Assembly: GCF_005893125.1 (NCBI RefSeq)
Contig: NZ_VCJS01000062.1
Coordinates: forward strand, 1 to 61,603
Direction of reading: 5' to 3'
Source of the DNA: Nonomuraea basaltis
GTDB lineage: Bacteria; Actinomycetota; Actinomycetes; Streptosporangiales; Streptosporangiaceae
Length of the DNA stretch: 61,603 nt
The stretch's first letter is position 1. Each line of letters starts with the position of its first letter. Under the pieces are notes generated by a model. It was given only the letters and a program-made list of their open reading frames with translations. It was not told where the DNA came from and ran no database searches. Made by a program: the position numbers and the translations under genes. Shown here one piece after another: positions 7,753-16,381 of the stretch.

Positions 7753-9291
7753 CTACGGGGCGGCGTACGTCCAGCCGGGCAGACCGGGGACGGGACCCGG
7801 GAGCGGACGGGCGCGCTGGGCGGTCAGCTCCGCCGGCGGAATGGCCGGGCACCTGGCACCCTTGGACGGCACGCTGAGGGAGGCCAGATAGCGGTCGATC
7901 GCGACCGTCGGGCACTCCCCGCGACCGTAGATCCCGTGCCCCCACCCCTCGTACGTGAGCAGCCTGGCCTCGCGCCCGATCTGCAGCGCCGCGTTGACCG
8001 CCCACGGGTAGGCGGTGGCCGGATCGTGCAGGGCGTTGCCCAGCAGGAGCGTGGGTGTGCCGTCGACGCGCAGGCGGTGCTGCGGGTTCGGGTTCGGGGC
8101 CGGCGTGCCGAGGCAGGCGGCCGTCAGCGGGTGGGCCGCCGCGCTGACCAGCATGTCCGGCGCGATCGCCGCCGACCGGCGCAGGTGGGCCGCGTATTCG
8201 CGGTAGTCGCGGATGGGCAGCAGGTAGTCCTGGCAGAAGACCTGGCTGGCATCGTTGATCACCTCTTGGCCGTTCTTCGCGGCCGGGGGTGTGAGGATCG
8301 CGTTCGCCTGCTGGGCGCCGGTCTCCAGCGCCACCAGGAACTCGGCCAGTTCCTTGTAGAGCGGGCCGTAGAACGCGCCGAACGCCTGCCCGATGAGGTC
8401 GAGCTTGCCCAGCTTGACCTCGGGGTCGCCGGGCAGGTGCAACTCGCCGCGCTCGGCCCGCGCCAGCAGCTCCCTCCAGACGGTGCGGACGTCCCTGCCG
8501 TGCAGCGCGCACGACGTGGTCCGGTCACACCAGGCGACGAACTCGTTGAAGGAGTCCTGGGAGGTCCACGACTCGGTGTCCAGGAATCTTCTCGTACCGA
8601 GGCTGTGGTCCATGTTGCTGTCGAGCGCCAGGGCGCGTACCCGGCGCGGGAAGCGCTCGGCGTAGAGCTGGCCGATGAGCGTGCCGTAGGAGACGCCGTA
8701 GTACGTGAGCTTGTCGTCTCCGAGCGCCGCGCGCAGGGCGTCGAGGTCGCGGATGACGTTTCCGGTGTGCACGTGGTCGAACAGCGGTCCGGTACGGGCC
8801 CGGCAGTCCTGCCTGTAGCGCTCGTTGTGGGCGAGCAGGGCGTCGAAGTCGGCCTGGCTCTTCAGCGACAGGGGGTCGGGCGCCTGCACGGCCAGTTCGA
8901 GCGAGCACAGGATCGGGTGGCTGCGGGCCACGCCGCGCGGGTCGAAGCCGACCACGTCGAAGCGGCTCGTGATCTCTGGCGTGAAGCCGAGCCAGTTCTG
9001 CAGCACGGCGGTCACGCCGGATCCGCCCGGCCCGCCGGGGTTGATCACCAGCGAGCCGATCCTGGCGGCCGGATCGGTGGCCTTGCGCCGGGCGAGCGCC
9101 AGGTCGAACGTCTCGCCGCGCGGCTTGTTCCAGTCGATGGGCACGGTCAGCGTGCCGCACTCGGCCGTGGGGTCTTCCGGGCAGGGCGACCAGGAGATGG
9201 CCCCCGCGCTCGCCGCGGTGGCCGCAGCCACGGGCACTAAGGGGATGACCAGAGCGAGCAAGAGGGTGACGATCAGGACTGGTCTTCGCAT
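7753..9291 (-). CDS. secreted alpha/beta hydrolase, tripeptidyl aminopeptidase (TAP/SlpD-E) family
   Basis: A 512-residue protein with an N-terminal signal peptide (basic MRR, hydrophobic core to about residue 27, Ala-rich cleavage region). The mature part shows the family's oxyanion segment NPGGPGGSG (residues 85-92) and the nucleophile elbow GVSYGT (Ser 201). The C-terminal TAP-like domain carries the Asp region near LHDPATAYPW and the catalytic His near GWGHGIYG. Such enzymes remove N-terminal tripeptides or hydrolyse esters outside the cell. The AfsR-like regulator gene lies upstream on the same strand, 128 bases away. Confidence 0.88.
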   Translation of the reverse strand: MRRPVLIVTLLLALVIPLVPVAAATAASAGAISWSPCPEDPTAECGTLTVPIDWNKPRGETFDLALARRKATDPAARIGSLVINPGGPGGSGVTAVLQNWLGFTPEITSRFDVVGFDPRGVARSHPILCSLELAVQAPDPLSLKSQADFDALLAHNERYRQDCRARTGPLFDHVHTGNVIRDLDALRAALGDDKLTYYGVSYGTLIGQLYAERFPRRVRALALDSNMDHSLGTRRFLDTESWTSQDSFNEFVAWCDRTTSCALHGRDVRTVWRELLARAERGELHLPGDPEVKLGKLDLIGQAFGAFYGPLYKELAEFLVALETGAQQANAILTPPAAKNGQEVINDASQVFCQDYLLPIRDYREYAAHLRRSAAIAPDMLVSAAAHPLTAACLGTPAPNPNPQHRLRVDGTPTLLLGNALHDPATAYPWAVNAALQIGREARLLTYEGWGHGIYGRGECPTVAIDRYLASLSVPSKGARCPAIPPAELTAQRARPLPGPVPGLPGWTYAAP

Positions 9292-9419
9292 CGCGGATCC
9301 AATCGTTGGGTACCCGATCGTCGATCAGATTGCTCCACAAGACCATCCGACTCGAGTATGAAAACCGCGTCATACCTAGGTACCGCATGCTTCTGGTCAG
9401 GGATCTTTCCGCGCCCGGC

Positions 9420-12320
9420 TCACGTCGCCAGCAAGGACCGTGCGAGCGTTAGTGCGCCCTGGTCGCCGACGCCGGCCCCGTGCCGGAGCGCCTTGGCGTA
9501 CCGCTCGGCGCCGAGCAGGCCGTGTAACCGCTCGCGCACCCGGTCCAGCCGCGCCACGTCCTCCCCATAGACCGGCCCCGCCGTCGGCGAGACGTCGTGC
9601 GCGCCGAGGAGCGCCGCGGCGCGCCACGCGGCGTGCTCCTCTCCGGTGGCGACGTACGCCTCCACGAGCAGCCGCAGCGTCAGCCACTGCTGGTGCCACA
9701 CCCCACCACGGGCCCAATGGTCCAGGAGCGGCGGGATCATCGTGAGCGCCTGCGCGGCCGAGCCATGCCGCACGTGCACGCCCAGCGCCGCCACCCGCGC
9801 CACCCCCTCGATCAGGCTCGCCCCCACGGAAGCGGCCGCGGCGACGGCCCGGTCGAAGCACGCCAGAGCCTCACCCAGATCACGGGCCTGCAACGCCTCG
9901 CCGAGCGCGAATTCGCTCCAGCCCACCATCGACGGCGCCCCCCACGCCCCCATCCGCTCCCGGAGCCGCCGCGCCATCGCCTCGGCCGCCATGTCGCCGT
10001 GGTAGGCGTGGGCCAGCACGCTCACGAGCCGGCTCGTCTCGGCCCACCCCTGCTGTCCGTCCTCGGCGAAGGCGTCGTGGGCGAGCTCGCAGTCGCGTAC
10101 GCAGTCCTCCATCCGCCCGTCGAACAGCGCCAGCTGGCTGGCCAGGCGGTGCAGGTGACCGGCGTTCCCGCAGCCCTCGTGGAGGCCGCGCGCGACCAGC
10201 TCCGCCGCCCGCGCCCGGTCGCCGCGCTGCCAGGCCCCGTACGCGGCCTGCCCGCACGCGGCCGCGAAGTCCGGATGGCTCGCGGCCGTGTCGAAGCCGA
10301 TCGCGGTCTCGGCCCAGCGGTACATCTCCGATCTGGACCGGTGGCTCAGGAAAAAGATAAGAGGGGCGCTCAGGGCGAGCAGGTTCTCGATGTCGCCGGC
10401 GTCGCGCAGGAAGCCGTGCGCGGCGCGCAGCTCGGCGAGGTCGCCGTCGATCACCCGCTGTCCCTGCCGCTCCTCCGGCCCCCACAGCAGCCGGTCGGCC
10501 CGGCGTACGGTCTCGATGTAGTGGCGGGCGTGCCGCTCCCGCGTCTGGCGCTCCCCGGACGGGACGAGCCGGCGGCCGCCGTATTCGCGTACGGACTCCA
10601 GCAGCCGGTAGCGGGTGGCCTCGGCCTCGCGCCCGACGACCACCAGCGACTTGTCCACCAGCCCGCCGAGCACGGCGTCGAGGCGTTCCCGGCGTACCTC
10701 GCCGCCCGCACCCACGGCGTTGGCCGCCACCCGGTCGAAGGAGCCGGCGAAGACCGACAGCCGCTGCAGCAGCGTGCGCTCGCCCTGCCCCAGTAGCCGG
10801 TACGACCAGTCGACCACGCTCAACATGTCCTGGTGGCGCTCGCTGGCGGTGCGGCGCGGATTGGACAGGAACGCCGAGCCCTCCACCTGGAGCTGCTGGA
10901 GGATCTCCTCGACGCTGAGCGACCGGGTACGGGCGGCGGCCAGCTCGATGGCCAGCGGCAGGCCGTCCAGCCGCCGGCAGATCGCCGCCACGGTGTCCCT
11001 GGTCGCCCGGTCGTCGGCGAGCGGCACGTCATGGGCTCGGGCCCGATCGAGGAAGAGCACGACCGCGGAGGACTCGCCATCGACCGCCAGGGGATCGACC
11101 GTGAACAGCCGCTCCCCGTCCACCCCCAGCGCCTCCCGGCTGGTGGCCACCGTACGGACTCCGGGGCTGCTGGTGGCCAGCAGCTCGGCCACGTGCGCGG
11201 CCTCCACGGCGAGATGCTCGCAGTTGTCCAGCACCACCACGCACCGGCGCCCGGCGAGGAACTCCCGCAGCCGCCACTCCAGCGGGACGTCGCTGCGCTC
11301 GACGACGCCGAGAACCGAGGCCACCGCCTGCAAGGCCCCCGAGGTGATGACCGAGAGGTCGCACCACCAGACGCCGTCCGCGAACTCCTCATCGAGGGCG
11401 GGCAGCGCCTGCGTCACCAGCCGCGTCTTTCCCACGCCGCCCGGGCCGACGACGGTCAGCAGCCGGTGCTCGCGGATGCGCTCCGTCAGCCTCCGGAGGT
11501 CCTTGTCCCGCCCGATCAGCCTGGACAACGGCACGGGAGGGCGGGACACCGTGGCGGTCTGGCGTACCGCCGGGACCGTCTGGTTGAGGATGTCCAGCTG
11601 CAGCGCCCGCAGGGGCGGGGTGGGATCGAGCCCCAGCTCCTCGGCGATCTTGACCCGGTAGTCCTCGAAGACGGCCAGGGCGTCGCTCTGCCTGCCCGAC
11701 CGATAGAGCGCCGTCATCAGCAGCTCCAGCGCACGCTCGCGCAGCGGATTCACGGCGGCGAACGCCGTGAGCTCGGCGATCACGCCGCCCAGGTCACCCG
11801 CGGAGATGAGCGCCGCCGCCCGGTCCTCGACCGCCGCCAGCCGGAGCTCCTCCAGGCGGGTGGCCGTCAATTGCACCGCAGGATGGTCGGCGATCTCTTC
11901 GAAGGCCCGGCCCCGCCACAGAGACAGCGCCCGCTCGTACGCCCCGGCCCGCTCCCCGACGGGCACCGACCCGGCGTGCCGCAGCAGCGTCTCGAACCGC
12001 CACGCGTCCACGTCGGAACGGTCCACGACGAGGCGGTATCCCCGCTGCTCCGGCATCACCTCGTCGGTACGCCCGGCCCGGCGCAGGACCTCCCGGAGCC
12101 GGGACACCTGGGTGTGCAGGGCGGCCGCCGGATGTCGCGGCGGCGCGTCCCCCCACAGCACGTCGGCGAGCACGTCGGCCGAGGCCCAGTGACGGTCCTG
12201 GGCCAGCAGGCAGGCGAGCAGCGCGCGCTGCCGGGCGCTCCCTAGCGCGGACGCCGTCGTCCCCGCGACCTCCAAGGTCCCGAGGACGCGGTACGCGGGG
12301 CGTTCCTTCGGATGGGCCAT
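9420..12320 (-). CDS. AfsR/SARP-family transcriptional regulator with NB-ARC ATPase and TPR-like C-terminus
   Basis: A 966-residue regulator. Residues about 5-95 form an OmpR-type winged helix (RQRALLACLLAQDRHWASAD) and residues about 100-245 the BTAD domain (PLRERALELLMTALYRSGRQ with LGLDPTPPLRAL). Next comes an NB-ARC ATPase with Walker A GPGGVGKTR near 290 and Walker B VVVLDNCEH. The second half is helical and repeat-like. ATG 12320 is chosen because AGGA precedes it and the SARP domain starts at once. SARPs activate secondary-metabolite genes by binding direct heptamer repeats. No obvious biosynthetic cluster is adjacent; two methyltransferases upstream and the peptidase downstream share its strand and may be its targets. 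Confidence 0.9.
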   Translation of the reverse strand: MAHPKERPAYRVLGTLEVAGTTASALGSARQRALLACLLAQDRHWASADVLADVLWGDAPPRHPAAALHTQVSRLREVLRRAGRTDEVMPEQRGYRLVVDRSDVDAWRFETLLRHAGSVPVGERAGAYERALSLWRGRAFEEIADHPAVQLTATRLEELRLAAVEDRAAALISAGDLGGVIAELTAFAAVNPLRERALELLMTALYRSGRQSDALAVFEDYRVKIAEELGLDPTPPLRALQLDILNQTVPAVRQTATVSRPPVPLSRLIGRDKDLRRLTERIREHRLLTVVGPGGVGKTRLVTQALPALDEEFADGVWWCDLSVITSGALQAVASVLGVVERSDVPLEWRLREFLAGRRCVVVLDNCEHLAVEAAHVAELLATSSPGVRTVATSREALGVDGERLFTVDPLAVDGESSAVVLFLDRARAHDVPLADDRATRDTVAAICRRLDGLPLAIELAAARTRSLSVEEILQQLQVEGSAFLSNPRRTASERHQDMLSVVDWSYRLLGQGERTLLQRLSVFAGSFDRVAANAVGAGGEVRRERLDAVLGGLVDKSLVVVGREAEATRYRLLESVREYGGRRLVPSGERQTRERHARHYIETVRRADRLLWGPEERQGQRVIDGDLAELRAAHGFLRDAGDIENLLALSAPLIFFLSHRSRSEMYRWAETAIGFDTAASHPDFAAACGQAAYGAWQRGDRARAAELVARGLHEGCGNAGHLHRLASQLALFDGRMEDCVRDCELAHDAFAEDGQQGWAETSRLVSVLAHAYHGDMAAEAMARRLRERMGAWGAPSMVGWSEFALGEALQARDLGEALACFDRAVAAAASVGASLIEGVARVAALGVHVRHGSAAQALTMIPPLLDHWARGGVWHQQWLTLRLLVEAYVATGEEHAAWRAAALLGAHDVSPTAGPVYGEDVARLDRVRERLHGLLGAERYAKALRHGAGVGDQGALTLARSLLAT

Positions 12321-12440
12321 GATGCGTCCTGCCGTCGTTCCGAGACCGCGCACCGCGGCATGCTCGAATTATGACGACATGATCCCATCGTCCGCCCTGT
12401 CGGTACTGTGGAATTTTGCCGGTTCCAACCACGGACTGCC

Positions 12441-13493
12441 TCAGGCGCGGGCCTCCAGCACCAGGTTGTACTCGGTCTCGAGCGCCCGCCTGACGGTCCC
12501 GAACCCGGCCGCCTTGAGCACCTCGGTCAGCTGCTCGGGGCCCGCCTGCGCACCCAGCGCGGTTCCGTGCTGCGCGAGCGAGTTGGGCACGCACACCATG
12601 GTCGAGGCGGTGTAGTACGCGAGCGCGACCGGGCTGCCGATGCTGTCCTCCAGCCGGTCGGCGGCGAACGGCTCGATCAGCATGACCGCGCCGCCCGGGG
12701 CGAGCGAGGCCCTGGCGCCGGCCGCGGCGCCCACGGGGTCGCCCATGTCGTGCAGGGCGTCGAAGAAGCAGATCAGGTCCCACTCCCCAGCCGGGTACGC
12801 GTCCGCCTCGGCGACCACGAACTCCACCCGGTCGTCCACCCCGGCCTTCGCCGCCGCCTCCCGCGCGGCCAGCACCGACTCCTCGTGGTAGTCCACGCCC
12901 AAGAATTGACACTGGGGGAACGCCTGCGCCATCAGGATCGTCGACGTGCCGTGCCCGCAGCCGACGTCCAGCACGTGTGCTCCGTCGCGCAGCCGGTCCA
13001 CGACGCCGTCCAGGGCGGGCAGCCACTGGTCCACGACCGAGCTGCGGTAGAGCGGCCCGAAGAACCGGGCCGTGGCGCTGAACATCCGGGGGTCGTGGTC
13101 GTGCCAGGCGACGCCCGCGCCGGTGCGGAACGCGTCCGCGATCTTGTCGGCGGCCATCCATTGCGCGGCGGCCCCCTCCAGCCCGCCGCCCTGGAAGGCG
13201 AGGGAGCTCTCGTCGGCCAGGACCGCGGCGTGCTCGGCGGGCAGCTCGAACCGGCCGGTCGCCGCGTCATAGGTGACGTGCCCGGCGACGGCCTGCCCGG
13301 CCAGCCACTCGCGCAGGTAGCGCTCGGCCAGCCCGGTACGCGCCGCCAGCTCGGCGCTGTCCACCGGCCCCGCCCCCGCCATCGCCGACCAGATGCCCAG
13401 CTTGTCGCCGAGGTACGTGAGCAGGACCGCGCTGGCCCCCGCCCGCTCGTCGGCGATCTTCATGAAGAACTCCGTGACCTTCTCCACGTTCAT
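12441..13493 (-). CDS. class I SAM-dependent methyltransferase with N-terminal winged-helix domain
   Basis: A 350-residue protein. The N-terminal 90 residues resemble the dimerisation or winged-helix module of small-molecule methyltransferases (AELAARTGLAERYLREWL). The Rossmann domain has motif I VLDVGCGHGTS near residue 175, an acidic residue in VDYHEES, and a motif IV-like FDALHDM. I chose ATG 13493 for its GGAAAGG site at suitable spacing. The substrate is unknown. The gene lies between the second methyltransferase and the SARP regulator, all on the minus strand. Confidence 0.85.
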   Translation of the reverse strand: MNVEKVTEFFMKIADERAGASAVLLTYLGDKLGIWSAMAGAGPVDSAELAARTGLAERYLREWLAGQAVAGHVTYDAATGRFELPAEHAAVLADESSLAFQGGGLEGAAAQWMAADKIADAFRTGAGVAWHDHDPRMFSATARFFGPLYRSSVVDQWLPALDGVVDRLRDGAHVLDVGCGHGTSTILMAQAFPQCQFLGVDYHEESVLAAREAAAKAGVDDRVEFVVAEADAYPAGEWDLICFFDALHDMGDPVGAAAGARASLAPGGAVMLIEPFAADRLEDSIGSPVALAYYTASTMVCVPNSLAQHGTALGAQAGPEQLTEVLKAAGFGTVRRALETEYNLVLEARA

Positions 13494-13644
13494 CGTCGTG
13501 CCTTTCCGTCGTTCGGATGTGATCACACGACAGCGTCGGCACCTGGTCTGTCATCCGCCTTTCAGCGATCTGCCGGTGCGGTGAGCGCGGCACGCGCAGC
13601 CCTGCGAAGGGGCGACCCGGGTCACGGATGGCCGGATGCGCTGA

Positions 13645-14400
13645 TCAGTCCCGCACGGCGCACAGCAGCCGGTTGTTGCCGCGCTGCCAGAGCGTGCCGA
13701 TCTCGGAGAAACCGGCCTCCCGGAGAGCCTCGACGTGCTGCGACAGCAGGTGCGACTCGGAGCCGTGATGATCGGCGCCGGCTGTCGTGCGCTCCTCGCT
13801 GAGCTCGGCGAACGCCGGGTCGGCCGCGATCGCGTCCCACCAGGCCCGCCAGTTCTCGGGCCGGTTCGCGCCGAACGCCCGCTCGGTCTCGCGCTCGTGC
13901 ACCGCCCGCTCCAGCCGCGCCAGCGCCGGCGTGGTGTCGTCGGTGTCCATGTGGTCGCCGTTGAGCAGCAGCCCGCCGGGCCGCAGCACGGTGGCCAGCT
14001 CGGCGTAAACGCGCTTCAGATCGGGTCCGGAGATCCAGTGCAGCGCCGTCGTGCTGATCGCGGCGTCGGCGGGCCGGTCCAGGCCGAGCAGCCCCGTCCA
14101 CCCGCCGGTACGCAGGTCCGCCGGCACGAACGTGAGCTGGGGATAGGCGGCCCGCCCGAGCCCGAGCAGCAGCGGATCGGCGTCCACCGACACGACGGTT
14201 GCCTTCGGCAGCCGGTCGAGCAGCCGTGCGGACAGCGACCCCGGCCCGCACCCCAGGTCGATCACCAGCGGATCGGGTCGCCCCAGCGCCTCCACGGCGT
14301 CGATCAGGGCGGTGAACCGCTCCTCGCGGTCGGGGAGATATCCCTCCTGCTGGCGGTCCCAGCGCGCGATCCACTCCAGTGCGGCATCGTGAGTGAGCAC
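13645..14400 (-). CDS. class I SAM-dependent methyltransferase (trans-aconitate methyltransferase-like fold)
   Basis: A 251-residue protein with SAM motif I VIDLGCGPGSL, motif II VVSVDADPLLL, and ISTTALHWI at the post-II position, typical of Methyltransf_25/11 small-molecule enzymes. I placed the start at GTG 14400 because AAGGAG precedes it by six bases; the longer GTG at 14442 would bury that site inside the gene. It is divergent from the CGNR zinc-finger gene and probably regulated from the shared 72-base region, which contains an imperfect inverted repeat. Confidence 0.85.
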   Translation of the reverse strand: MLTHDAALEWIARWDRQQEGYLPDREERFTALIDAVEALGRPDPLVIDLGCGPGSLSARLLDRLPKATVVSVDADPLLLGLGRAAYPQLTFVPADLRTGGWTGLLGLDRPADAAISTTALHWISGPDLKRVYAELATVLRPGGLLLNGDHMDTDDTTPALARLERAVHERETERAFGANRPENWRAWWDAIAADPAFAELSEERTTAGADHHGSESHLLSQHVEALREAGFSEIGTLWQRGNNRLLCAVRD

Positions 14401-14411
14401 AAGCGTCTCCT

Positions 14412-14443
14412 TGTAACTGTCGTTTATGCTTTGGACAGTCACA
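14412..14443. promoter_or_regulatory. imperfect inverted repeat in the methyltransferase/CGNR divergent promoter
   Basis: TGTAACTGTC (14412-14421) and GACAGTCACA (14434-14443) are inverted copies with one mismatch, separated by 12 bases. A third copy of the half-site, ACAGTCACA, occurs at 14483-14491. The cluster lies between and just inside the starts of the two divergent genes, so a shared operator is plausible. The binding protein is unknown; the CGNR protein is the nearest candidate. Confidence 0.45.
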
Positions 14444-14472
14444 ACTTAGAACACGAAGGTGTAACCGGTCAA

Positions 14473-15042
14473 TTGGACTACAACAGTCACACCGATGGGG
14501 TGGTCAGGGTCGCGGTGGCTCTGGTGAACGCGTTGACCCCAGGCGAGAGGCGCGGTCGTGCCTTCCCCGCGCCCGCCCACGTGGGCGCCGCCGCCACCGA
14601 GGGCCTGCGTACCGTCTACTCGGACCACCGTGAGGTCACCGAGGCCGAGGGTGCCGAGCTGGCCGAGGTCGCCGCCCGCCTGCGGGCGGTCTTCACCGCC
14701 GTCGCCGCGGACGAGATCGACGCCGCGGCCGCCCGGATCAACCGGCTCCTGGAGGAGAGCCACGCCAGACCGACGCTCCAGAAGCACGACGGCGAGCCAT
14801 GGCACCTGCACTTCCACGGCCCCGGCGGCACCATGGGCGGCGAGTGGGCGGCGGGCTGCGCGACCGGCCTCGCGATCGTGCTGGGCAGCGAGTTCAGCGA
14901 CCGCCTGGGAGTCTGTACGGCGCCGCACTGCGACCGCGTCTACGTGGACGTGTCCCGCAACGGCATTCGCAGGTTCTGCTCCACGGCCTGCCAGAACCGC
15001 GTCAAGACGGCCGCCTTCCGGGCCAGGAGCAAGGCCGAGTGA
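14473..15042 (+). CDS. CGNR zinc-finger (ABATE-type) putative regulator
   Basis: A 189-residue protein. The N-terminal part carries VALVNALTPG, like the ABATE/DUF1470 domain that precedes CGNR fingers. The C-terminus has the zinc finger with CTAPHC, an RVYVDVSRNG turn, then RFCSTACQNRVKTAAFRAR, giving four Cys ligands and the CxNR signature. Such proteins are regarded as DNA-binding regulators. The start is uncertain: TTG 14473 follows GAAGG and opens the family alignment, but GTG 14500 is possible. It is divergent from a methyltransferase gene. A hairpin terminator follows. Confidence 0.82.
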   Translation: MDYNSHTDGVVRVAVALVNALTPGERRGRAFPAPAHVGAAATEGLRTVYSDHREVTEAEGAELAEVAARLRAVFTAVAADEIDAAAARINRLLEESHARPTLQKHDGEPWHLHFHGPGGTMGGEWAAGCATGLAIVLGSEFSDRLGVCTAPHCDRVYVDVSRNGIRRFCSTACQNRVKTAAFRARSKAE

Positions 15043-15117
15043 CCGATCACGCCAGGCGGCGGATCGGCGTCCTGTCCGGCCCGCCGCAGCGCCGCCAGGC
15101 CGGCCTCCAACCCCCTG

Positions 15118-15153
15118 CTCCAGCTCCCCGGCCGCGTGGCCGGGGAGCTGGAG
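15118..15153. terminator. bidirectional hairpin terminator
   Basis: A perfect 16-bp stem (CTCCAGCTCCCCGGCC with its complement at 15138-15153) and GCGT loop, 75 bases after the CGNR gene and 5 bases after the convergent 35-codon ORF. It serves both strands. Confidence 0.8.
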
Positions 15154-15158
15154 CCCGT

Positions 15159-15266
15159 TCATTCGGCGGCAAGCCGTTCTGCCTCTTCGTGCAGCGCGAG
15201 GACGAGGACCAGCTCCAGTTGGAGCTCGTCGAGGTCCGGCGCCGCGAGACGGTCAAGGACGCGCAT
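15159..15266 (-). CDS. 35-residue acidic/leucine-rich small ORF
   Basis: ATG 15266 is preceded by GGGAGG about six bases upstream, and TGA falls at 15159 just before the terminator hairpin. The 35 residues are Leu, Glu and Asp rich (DLDELQLELVLVLALHEEAE) and could form one amphipathic helix. It is 51 bases downstream of the ClpX-type zinc-finger gene and would be the last gene of that operon. No family is recognised. The good ribosome site and exact fit before the terminator support it, but it is short. Confidence 0.42.
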   Translation of the reverse strand: MRVLDRLAAPDLDELQLELVLVLALHEEAERLAAE

Positions 15267-15317
15267 GGTGGGCCTCCCTGACTACAGGACGCCCCATGGG
15301 TCACAGCGGTTTACCGC

Positions 15318-15683
15318 CTACGTTTCGCTCCTGAAACGTTCCCACGCCGACTGGCGCGTCATGCCGAGCGAGGCGCCGATGCGTTCCCAGCTGACGTCTC
15401 TGCCGCGCAGGTGCGCCACCCAATCGCGCAGGTTGTCGTCCACCTGGGCCTGCACGGCGGCGATTTTCGGGAGATGGTCGAGTATCTGCTCTTCGGTCAT
15501 GGACTCCCACAGGGGCAGCCGGGGTTCGGTAGAGGAGACAAGCCGCTCCTCTTCGAGGATTTCCTTGCACAGTCCAATGCACTCGTCGCAAATGTGCACA
15601 CCGGGACCGGCGATGAGCTTGTTAACGCCCGTGCTCTTCTTGTGGCAGAACGAGCAGCGGACCTTGTCCTTCCAGTCAGGCAT
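15318..15683 (-). CDS. ClpX C4-type zinc-finger protein (stand-alone, no AAA domain)
   Basis: A 121-residue protein whose N-terminus matches the ClpX zinc-binding domain: Cys10-x2-Cys13 and Cys32-x2-Cys35 with GPGVHICDECIGLC. In ClpX this domain dimerises and binds adaptors and substrates, but no ATPase follows here. The C-terminal half (about 60-121) ends in VSWERIGASLGMTRQSAWERF, which looks like a sigma-region-4 or HTH-like helix pair. It may therefore be a regulator rather than a protease adaptor. Its start is 17 bases after the coiled-coil gene stop, so the two are probably cotranscribed. Confidence 0.8.
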   Translation of the reverse strand: MPDWKDKVRCSFCHKKSTGVNKLIAGPGVHICDECIGLCKEILEEERLVSSTEPRLPLWESMTEEQILDHLPKIAAVQAQVDDNLRDWVAHLRGRDVSWERIGASLGMTRQSAWERFRSET

Positions 15684-15700
15684 GGCCTGACGCTAGACCG

Positions 15701-16060
15701 TCAGGCTACGCCTGACAACCCTGAATGCCGCTCCCGCTCCATCTGCGCCTGCAGGATGGCCTGGCGCTCCTCGGTGATCCTGCGGCAGATCGTCACGTAC
15801 GCGTTCAGCACCTTGCAGTACGCCTGCCGCGCCTGCTCCACCTGGACGCGCAGGCTCGCGATGCGATCGGCGTGGCCGCGCTGCTCGGCCTCGGCCAGGA
15901 GCGCGCGGGCCTCGTCGACGATCTCTTCGGCACGCATCCTCGTACGGCGCAGCAGGGCAGAGCATTCGTACAGCTCCGTCAGTCGCGCCGAGGAGACGAT
16001 GAACTCAGCAGTGTGCACGGCCGAGCCGTCGGCCGTCCGCCTGCGGAGATCCGATCCCAT
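15701..16060 (-). CDS. coiled-coil protein of unknown function
   Basis: A 119-residue protein. I chose ATG 16060 because GGGAGGTGG lies seven bases upstream; a longer frame to 16204 is open but lacks such a site. From about residue 30 the sequence is almost entirely helical, with heptad-like patterning and many Glu, Arg and Ala (MRAEEIVDEARALLAEAEQ, then RVQVEQARQAYCKVLNAY). I do not recognise a family. It is the first gene of a short operon with the ClpX-type zinc-finger gene. Confidence 0.6.
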   Translation of the reverse strand: MGSDLRRRTADGSAVHTAEFIVSSARLTELYECSALLRRTRMRAEEIVDEARALLAEAEQRGHADRIASLRVQVEQARQAYCKVLNAYVTICRRITEERQAILQAQMERERHSGLSGVA

Positions 16061-16381
16061 TCCCGCCACCTCCCGGTCAAGGTTGCCTAACTGTAGACGC
16101 GCAACCCCCGCGAGCGGATCACTCGGGAAGCCTGGGAGTACCCCAGTGCACCCGCCGGAGAGGTTTCTACCTCCGGGAGGGAAAACCTCTTTCCTGAAAC
16201 TCATTCGGTGTGGGTCGAATGCGGTATTTGGCGCGCGTGACGGGGCTTATTCGAAGAATGCGGTGAATGTCCGGTGTTAGCAAAGGCCCGGGATGAAGAC
16301 GTCCGATCAGCCCCCTGGGGGCAGGCCTTGGTCACATACTGAAACGGAGCGACAACGCAACGTAGTTCAGGAGTGGTGGCG
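16061..16381. other. 321-bp divergent intergenic region with an inverted repeat
   Basis: This region separates the coiled-coil operon (minus) from the glycosyltransferase (plus) and holds no supported gene. AGAGGTTT at 16159-16166 and AAACCTCT at 16183-16190 form an 8-bp inverted repeat with a 16-base spacer, which itself contains CCTCCGGGAGG. Bases 16190-16300 are noticeably more AT-rich than the surroundings and probably contain the promoters. I cannot assign -10/-35 elements with confidence. Confidence 0.45.
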
